From Ophiura sarsii (Eukaryota > Echinodermata > Ophiuroidea > Amphilepidida > Ophiuridae), in assembly GCA_035610835.1 (NCBI GenBank), contig CM069455.1, forward strand, positions 16,257,874 through 16,321,873: a stretch of 64,000 nt of DNA, in the 5' to 3' direction. Every line of letters starts with the position of its first letter. The stretch's first letter is position 1. The position numbers and the translations under genes were made by a program. Positions 56,602 through 64,000 of the stretch are shown here, one piece after another. Below the pieces are notes generated by a model. That model was not told the DNA's origin. It worked only from the letters and a program-made list of their open reading frames with translations, and searched no databases.

Positions 56602-58738
56602 TTCATACTTGCGTTGACTAGAAATAGATCAATCTTATGGAGAATTTACATTTTAAAATTGAGATTTTTTTTATCAGGTTATGAATGCGTACGCATGCGC
56701 ATGTTGATAAGACTCGTTGATGCGATGGCTTTCCAAATAGTATCAGTCTTGTAAATTCTGATATTAATACAATAGAGGATGACCTTGTCGGGATCTTACA
56801 TGGTTTCTTCACTTAGAAATATATTGTAGATATGACGTCAAATAATTCTGGAGAGAAATAAGCACAAACTTGAAGAAGTCATAAGATTCAAACAATGGTA
56901 GATTCAAACAATAAGTACATGTAGATAATCTCGAGGGCTTTAATAATCTGATCAATGTTTAGAGGTATGACGTTGTTAGCGAAACCGTCGTTGTAGTACA
57001 GTATTGTAAGTCTATGTTGTTATGTTCAATGAGTTCATCACAGTATGTTAACATATGCTGGTATTGGTAAGAGTTAGTATAAACATGATGGATCCAATAG
57101 AATCAAAAAACAAAAAGCGAAAAGATGCACCCAGTTTAAATTGCAATATAGTATAATAAATCTTGTAGAAGTTAAAAGAGTCAAGGCAAGCATACCATCC
57201 GTCCTCGATACTTTACTAAATCTGAAGTATCCACCATTAAAATCGGTGATGAAATATCTTCTAGAATAACATCTTAATTGAAGTTTAATAACATGCTAGA
57301 TTCTCTCATTCAATCCATTGCTGTAGGAACAATTCTGCTGGAAGTCAATGTTATATTCCACAAATCTATAAATATAACTTAACAATGGGAAAACTTGATT
57401 TCCTATGCTGGCAAAGGGATTATCCGATTCATGCACTGTTTCCATATTCAGCATGTTCAAGCTGTTATTGATGCCTCCAAGATTCTCCAAGATTCTTTTT
57501 CAGACTGTGCCTCTGGCATCACCAATCAACAATAAGCGAAAACTAATCGACAGACGAACCGACTTCAGTCTTCGTATCAATTCCGTAATGTGTAAAAGAT
57601 GCAATATATGAACAAATTAATGTTGCACCATCCGTTGTGAGGATGAGAAGCACCCGACATCCGGGGTTTTTCACTTTTAATTAACTAATAAGACGTGGAT
57701 ACTTACGAACTGTGTATTACACAATATCATATTGGTAACTTGGTTGACACATTGTGATCATAAGTCGACATTCCAAGTGTATGGAAGTGCTTCCGTGAAT
57801 ATATTACATTCGTGTGATAGATATATGCATCCTAATGCATGGTTCTTGCTGTGTTGTAACCAACTTTCGAATCTCCGCAATCAATGTTTGATTTTTTTTC
57901 TCTCGAAAATAATGTGTTTATAACCCAGTATTATATTGTTAAAAGAAACAACACCAATATCCGTTTACATGGTTGTTTCCACAGTTGATGGCGAAGCAAT
58001 TTAATCAGGCTACTGCGGAGGAACCTCCCGCGCGGAAACCACGGTTGACATGGTAACACCATCCAATTTATTCAAACAAGTCCACGTGCACCAGCAGACG
58101 AACAACGCAGCTTTAAATCATTATTTCCCGGGGGAGGCACTTCATGTTAAATTGGTGATAGGAATAATCAGCCACATCATATTGACCTTATTTTGAACAT
58201 AGTCTTTGAATGATCCTATTATTTTTTTCAACATCAACTTTTTTAATAACCCGTCACTGACTCACTGGCTGACCACTTTTGGACTATAATAATTAATTCT
58301 CATCGAGAACTTCACCCAGAATATCACCCAGAATTTTCCGACATTGAATCAGTTACCCCCATTTTTAGACAAAATGGATGATTCTCAACCGATTGATTAA
58401 GCCTTCTCATTAAACATGCTGAATGATCCCCGTTTTTGAGTGTAAAACATCTCATCAAATAACCCCTAGATTTGAGCCAAATGCCCGCTCATCCCCGTCA
58501 CTTCCACAGTTGGGTACCACCCCCAACCGCCGGGCTGGGCATCATTGCTTTACATACGTGTGTGTTATGTGAACTACACAATTGCATTTAATCGAGAGTA
58601 ACAAGGTCCAAAAAGTAATTATTTTCCTATTTCAACAAAAAATGGTTTGGTTTCGTAATGCGTAATTGAAACTACAACCAACCATGCACGTCTTGTTATC
58701 AGTCTCCTCGCCTAGCTGTGTAAAGATTGGCATTAAAG
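56602..58738. other. Upstream flank of the GPCR, no further exon seen
   Basis: Promoter or 5' UTR exons may lie here but none can be placed by eye. Confidence 0.4.
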
Positions 58739-59582
58739 GTAGGGGAGATGCGGGAGAGTTGAGCCACCGGGAGAGTTGAACCACCCCCTATAACTCGAAA
58801 AGTAGTAACTTACTAAAAATTATATTGGCATATATTGTTATATAGCATCAATACGACATTCTTAGTGTTAAACTCTACTGTCATGTGTGCTCAGTATCAA
58901 AGATACCTAAACAACAACAAAAAAATTCACTTTTGAGTGAAAAATAGAAAAATAAATGTTTTGTCTTTTTTCCCATAGCAAGACTTAGAATATAATAGCG
59001 GTAATTTGTTTATTGAAGGGGTATGTATGACCATTATTTTAGAGAACTATTGTAAACTACCAACAGTTCTACACCAGACAGGATTGGGTTATTTACAAAA
59101 TGGTCACCATGAGGAGAGTTGAGCCATTGGTCATGGGGAGAGTTGAGCATAGGGAAAACATGTAGTAACATTTTGATTTTTGGACTAAAGGTGAAAAATG
59201 TATAATAAATTAGAGAAAATGTTGTTTTGTGCCATGATAATAACAATTGAGCACCATATTTACTTTAAGGATTAATGAATCAAAAGTTGAAAACATATGA
59301 TTTTGGTTTTTTCACCAGCATTGACTTATCATGCTGGCTCAACTCTCCTGTAATGGTGGCTCAACTCTCCCATACTGTAGGGAGAGTTGAGCCACTTTAC
59401 CAATTTTTTTCAAACCTTTTGTATAAATAAGCCTTAACTGCTATCCCAACTGTTATTGTTTCACAACGAAAACAACACTCTAAAGTTTATCTTACACTAA
59501 TTTTTTACAGGTTTGTACTTTTCTTCCGCATATGGTGACACAAAATATAAAAAATGGCTCAACTCTCCCACATCTCCCCTAC
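58739..59582. mobile_element. Inverted-repeat element with repeated GAGAGTTGAGCC motifs
   Basis: Ends GTAGGGGAGATGCGGGAGAG and CTCTCCCACATCTCCCCTAC. GGAGAGTTGAGCC-type motifs occur eight times in both orientations (58750, 58770, 59113, 59136, 59336, 59360, 59379, 59563). The rest is AT-rich. Confidence 0.8.
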
Positions 59583-59658
59583 ATTTAGTGTGTACGAAAC
59601 CGAATTTTCTTCAAAATTTTCCTTTAAAACCCTTTGAACACTGGCGGCCGGTATAAAG

Positions 59659-59907
59659 CCTAATAATAATCAGTATTTATATAGCGCCTTTTCCAAATGG
59701 CTCAAAGCGCTGTGATTTTGCTGCTGGTGAATCATCAGAATCATGTCGCATCAACTAGGGTGCTGCCAATTTCTAGCGCAAACCTATCCGCAGTTAGATT
59801 GTAACATCCACCATTTTTCAACGCAGCTCCCCAAATACCTTTGGGTCAAGGAAGTTTTTGATAACCGAAACAACTGATCACAGATTTTTAATATGCGTAT
59901 GGTATAT
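59659..59907 (-). mobile_element. 5'-truncated copy of the same SINE with 21-bp target duplication
   Basis: It matches the tail half of 50645-51060 (GTGCTGCCAATTTCTAGCGC; CTTTGGGTCAAGGAAGTTTT) and lacks the tRNA head. ACACTGGCGGCCGGTATAAAG flanks it at 59638-59658 and 59908-59928, showing recent LINE-driven insertion. Confidence 0.85.
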
Positions 59908-60120
59908 ACACTGGCGGCCGGTATAAAGTCAGGGGTGTGTGCACACTGTTTACAATCAATTGAGGGATATCCCCATCGAATATAAACATGCCCTTTGACC
60001 CCAGAGTACTTGTGGGCTGCGGGCTGCACATAGTTGGTCTTGCAATGCGTTGAAGACAATATCTATGCTGATAACTGGGGGGTTATTTCATCAATTTGGT
60101 CGGAATTTCGGGATTTTTCA

Positions 60121-60219
60121 ATGGCGCCGTCGGCAGCAGATGTTTTAGCAAGGGTCATGGACTCTGATACGGAGGATATATATGATTCTGACAATAGTAA
60201 TAAGGATGAACAAGACACG
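60121..60219 (+). CDS. Candidate first coding exon, acidic 33-residue N-terminus
   Basis: ATG at 60121 opens MAPSAADVLARVMDSDTED, then IYDSDNSNKDEQDT, ending at GACACG|GTAAGC, a good donor in phase 0. The acidic Asp/Ser pattern resembles the N-termini of piggyBac-type transposases and of some nuclear proteins. No convincing partner exon was found between here and the window end, so it may be the start of a gene continuing to the right or a remnant. Confidence 0.4.
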
Positions 60220-60782
60220 GTAAGCATGCATAGGACAACTAAAAAGTCCCAGTAACTGTTACGGCAACGTAACAGACAGTGACATTATGCCCTATTTAGG
60301 AGTATTTCGGCAGGGGTGTCAGGGTGGGGCTACCGTTTACTCAGGGGTGTCAGTGTTCAAAGGGTTACATAGAGTTTGCACTAAAATGAAAATGAACTGT
60401 GATCTATTATTTTCATTCCGAAAAGTCATATAAGAAGCAAAAACCTAGTAACAAGTACAATAAAATTCTTTAAAAACCATAACCATTTCATAGGAATTTC
60501 AGGAAATCCACTAATCTCATGTCTACAACAAGCCTGTATGATTTGTATATTTAATCGTTTGGATCGGATAACGATTGGTAAATAGGCGGGAAATGTTTGA
60601 GAAGTGCGATTTGATTGAAAACCGGTGGGTATTGCGCAATAATACAATTTTTATTAACAAAGTCATTTATTTGCAAAATAATGAAGATACGACTAACTTA
60701 TCACTTTCATCGTAAACAGGTTGCCTGGTAGTAGAGTACTATTTCATGGGACACGTTCAATTCACAATCAAACAGGCCTTAA

Positions 60783-61346
60783 GGGGACTCAAGGATTTTT
60801 TAAAATTGATTTTGTTGTTGTTGTGAGTGCTGTTATTATCGAACTATTAATCAAATGCATATAAAAGTATACATTTTTAGAAAGGATTAGACCAAAAATT
60901 GTGATTTATTTTTTTGAGAAAATTACTAAAAAGTGATTTTATTTTTAAACTTTGTTATTATTATTATAAGGATTTATATAGCGCATTTCCAAAAGGCCAA
61001 TGCGCTGTACAATATGCATACATTAGATAAAAATATGTTGAACAAAAACCAGTAGTAAAATAAGAATTATACTTATTGTTGTCAATATTTCAAAAAAATT
61101 AGGTTTTTAAAAAAAAAGAATCGTCCCTAAGTTAGTGTCTTTACATCATAATCCAGCATTTTGGAATTCTTTACTCAAATATTATTTTTGTTAGCTTTGT
61201 TGAAATTTTTTAGTCAAAAATGAGGCAAAATTTGGATTCTCTGATCCATTTCCTTTCCAAAAATGTATACTTTTACATGCATTTGATTAATAGTTTAATA
61301 ATTACAGCACTCACAAAATTCAAAAAGTGACTTCCTTGAGTCCCCC
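60783..61346. mobile_element. TTAA-flanked family D element (copy 2) with LINE-tail insert
   Basis: GGGGACTCAAGG and CCTTGAGTCCCCC are bounded by TTAA (60779-60782, 61347-61350). Arms match the copy at 8252. The centre (60951-61030) carries a reversed CR1/L2-type 3' end: (ATT)n, then TTTATATAGCGCATTTCC. Confidence 0.8.
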
Positions 61347-62551
61347 TTAAATTCATGTGAAAACTCATTGTATCAGATCTCATGAAATTTACCTGACAAA
61401 ACTTGAAAATCATGGGATATTATTATTATTCAATATAGCCAAACATTCACGTCTAAGGCATGGTTTCCAGTTTCATACGGATGTCAAACCGTCAGACGTT
61501 TTAGTGTGACGCAATGGTCTTTCGTATAATGTAGGCTATGTGGTGTCCAATCCGTGTAAGTAAACCGTCTGACGGTTTGGCATTCGTTTGCATCTGGAGC
61601 CGATGCCTAAAGTCAGTTTTAAATTAATCAAAAAAGTATAAACATAAAAAGCGCACGACTTTTTATGAACTAAGTGATTCTTAGGTTCTAAAAAAGCCAC
61701 GGTCAGTATTAATTTAAAGGCCATGGTCAAAATTTGGCAAATTATTGTCTCTAAGCATGATTCACCAAAAACTTGATATAAAGTTTAAAAACAAAGACGC
61801 CAGATGGGAAAATACTTAATTAAAGGTTTATTTGTGTTTACGAATACATTTCTAGGAGCTCAGATTCGTGAAAATAAAACCGCTAACAGCAATTTGTTAT
61901 GATCGTAGTGACTTGAAATTAAGTTTCCACCACATTAAAGCATTTTTATAATTCGCGAAAACAATCACTGGCAAAAATACCCAGTTTCACCTAATTAGGA
62001 AAATGCGTTTCAGATGAGGAAATACAAGCCCGATTGGCAGATTGGCAGATTTAGTCTAGGGGTTTTAATCACTTTTACTCAGGACTCCCACGTCTTAATT
62101 CCGCAGCCTCGCCTTAACTTTTAAATCCTGCAGTCGTACACGAACGGGCGCTGTGCTGTGCTGTCCGTAACAAGACCAAGGCAAAAAAAAACCAACAAGG
62201 CCGTCGTTGATGGGGCTGTTGCGGAGACAGTCTAAGCCTCGCCCAAGAGGGAACCAATGTGGTATATTTTCATGTGTTCCATAGTAGTTTTAAATCGAGC
62301 TTCATCAAAATTGAAATTGGTAAAACATGCACAATATATAGATTTGACATGAGGCTGCTATAAGCATATTCGTCGACGCAATTCAAACAAATGATGGAAA
62401 CAGTATACAGATTTGTGTTTGTGTGTTTGTTTGTTTTTCTTTATTGATGAGGAATTTAACATGAAGTACAGAATATCAACTAGCATTGGTAGTCAAAAGA
62501 ATACTGATAGTAAGAAAGGCGCACGTATACTACTTTACAACGTCGTCATGA

Positions 62552-64000
62552 ATGGAGCTCCTATCTAAAATCTCTAAATGCAATAGAGCGCCTATATTTA
62601 AAATCTCTAAATGCAATGGATCGCCTATATTTAAAATATCTAAATGCAATGGAGCGCCTATATTTAAAATCTCTAAATGCAATAGAGCGCCTATATTTAA
62701 AATCTCTAAATGCAATGGAGCGCCTATATTTAAAATCTCTAAATGCAATGGAGCGCCTATATTTAAAATATCTAAATGCAATGGAGCGCCTATATTTAAA
62801 ATCTCTAAATGCAATGGAGCGCCTATATTTAAAATATCTAAATGCAATGGAGCGCCTATATTTAAAATCTCTAAATGCAATGGAGCGCCTATATTTAAAA
62901 TCTCTAAATGCAATGGAGCGCCTATGTTTAAAATCTTTAAATGCAATGAAGCGCCTATATTTAAAATCTCTAAATGCAATGGAGCGCCTATATTTAAAAA
63001 ACTAAATGCAATGGAGCGCCTATATTTAAAAAACTAAATGCAATGGAGCGCCTATATCTAAAATCTCTAAATGCAATGGAGCGCCTATATCTAAAATCTC
63101 TAAATGCAATGGAGCGCCTATATTTAATATCTCTAAATGCAATGGAGCGCCTATATTTAAAATCTCTAAATGCAATGGAGCGCCTATATTTAATATCTCT
63201 AAATGCAATGGAGCGCCTATATTTAAAATCACTAAATGCAATGGAGCGCCTATATTTAAAATCTCTAAATGCAATGGAGCGCCTATATTTAAAATCTCTA
63301 AATGCAATGGAGCGCCTATATTTAAAAAACTAAATGGAATGGAGCGCCTATATCTAAAATCTCTAAATGCAATGGAGCGCCTATATCTAAAATCTCTAAA
63401 TGCAATGGAGCGCCTATATCTCAAATCTCTAAATGCAATGGAGCGCCTATATCTAAAATCTCTAAATGCAATGGAGCGCCTATATTTAATATCTCTAAAT
63501 GCAATGGAGCGCCTATATTTAAAATCTCTAAATGCAATGGAGCGTCTATATTTAAAATCTCTAAATGCAATGGAGCGCCTATATTTAATATCTCTAAATG
63601 CAATGGAGCGCCTATATTTAAAATCTCTAAATGCAATGAAGCGCCTATATTTAAAATCTCTAAATGAAATGGAGCGCCTATATTTAAAATATCTAAATGC
63701 AATGAAGCGCCTTTATTTAAAATCTCTAAATGCAATGGATAGCCTATATTTAAAATACGGTATGTAAATGCAATGGAGCGCCTATATTTAAAATCTCTAA
63801 ATGCAATGGAGGGCCTATATTTAAAATCACTAAATGCAATGGAGCGCCTATATTTAAAATCTCTAAATGCAATGGAGCGCCTATATTTAATATCTCTAAA
63901 TGCAATGGAGCGCCTATATTTAAAATCTCTAAATGCAATGAAGCGCCTATATTTAAAATCTCTAAATGAAATGAAGCGCCTGTATTTAAAATATCTAAAT
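62552..64000. repeat. 33-bp satellite array, continues past the window
   Basis: About 44 head-to-tail copies of ATGCAATGGAGCGCCTATAT + TTAAAATCTCTAA. Variants differ at TATTT/TATCT, AAAATC/AATATC and occasional one-base deletions (TTTAAAAAACTAAATG). The period is divisible by 3, so several frames stay open on both strands; I do not read these as genes. Confidence 0.97.

Noticed and set aside
61985..62090. Possible second exon for the acidic first exon (after GCGTTTCAG, reads MRKYKPDWQIG)
   Set aside because: Weak pyrimidine tract, and it stops soon in unconvincing sequence.
62530..64000. Frames of 60 to 160 codons on both strands at the right end
   Set aside because: They are translations of a 33-bp satellite; nothing distinguishes one frame as coding.

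Overview
This is an AT-rich, repeat-saturated animal (metazoan) nuclear window, not a prokaryotic one. It has GT-AG introns, long introns full of transposable-element remnants, three blocks of TTAGGG-type telomere-like repeats, tRNA-derived SINEs, two kinds of LINE remnant and dozens of short inverted-repeat (MITE-like) elements. The repeat content and the class A receptor suggest a marine invertebrate deuterostome (echinoderm, hemichordate or cephalochordate). That placement is inference.

Two genes can be assembled with good support, both on the minus strand. (1) An eight-exon gene runs from 25637 down to 10758. Its exons are only 49 to 158 nt of coding sequence, so it is easily missed by ORF searching. 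All seven junctions are GT-AG and phase-compatible. They give a 249-residue secreted, very acidic protein with a signal peptide, a 14-Asp run, basic cleavage-type sites, a Pro/Glu repeat and a C-terminal cysteine-bearing region. I recognise no family; this is the main candidate for something undescribed. (2) A two-exon rhodopsin-class (class A) GPCR has exon 1 at 56220-56535 and exon 2 at 48912-49873, joined in phase 1 across a 6.3 kb intron. Two isolated candidate first exons lie on the plus strand: 31516-31585, inside an inverted-repeat element and SAM-domain-like, and 60121-60219, acidic.

Layout. 0-10 kb: inverted-repeat elements, including one that carries a telomere-like array inside its own inverted repeats, and an element built from GATACTGG palindromes. 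10.7-25.8 kb: the novel secreted gene, its introns filled by TTAA-flanked, hAT-type and fold-back elements. 26-29.5 kb: a LINE end split by a TTAA element, another inverted-repeat element and a 143-bp direct duplication. 29.9-34.4 kb: a decayed L1/Tx1-like LINE split by a 1.25 kb inverted-repeat element. 35.5-41.4 kb: head-to-head TTAA elements, a Helitron-like 3' end with internal repeats, a second telomere-like block with a heptamer (CCCTAAA) section, and further MITEs. 42.9-47 kb: a hAT MITE with perfect 8-bp target duplication, a third telomere-like block, and a CR1/L2-like LINE 3' end. 48.3-56.6 kb: the GPCR and its repeat-filled intron. 58.7-61.4 kb: an inverted-repeat element with repeated GAGAGTTGAGCC motifs, a SINE with 21-bp target duplication, the acidic first exon and a TTAA element. 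62.55 kb to the window end: a 33-bp satellite array that continues beyond the window.

The two genes show no functional link beyond both acting at, or outside, the cell surface. Most open reading frames over about 60 codons here are chance frames or frames through repeats.
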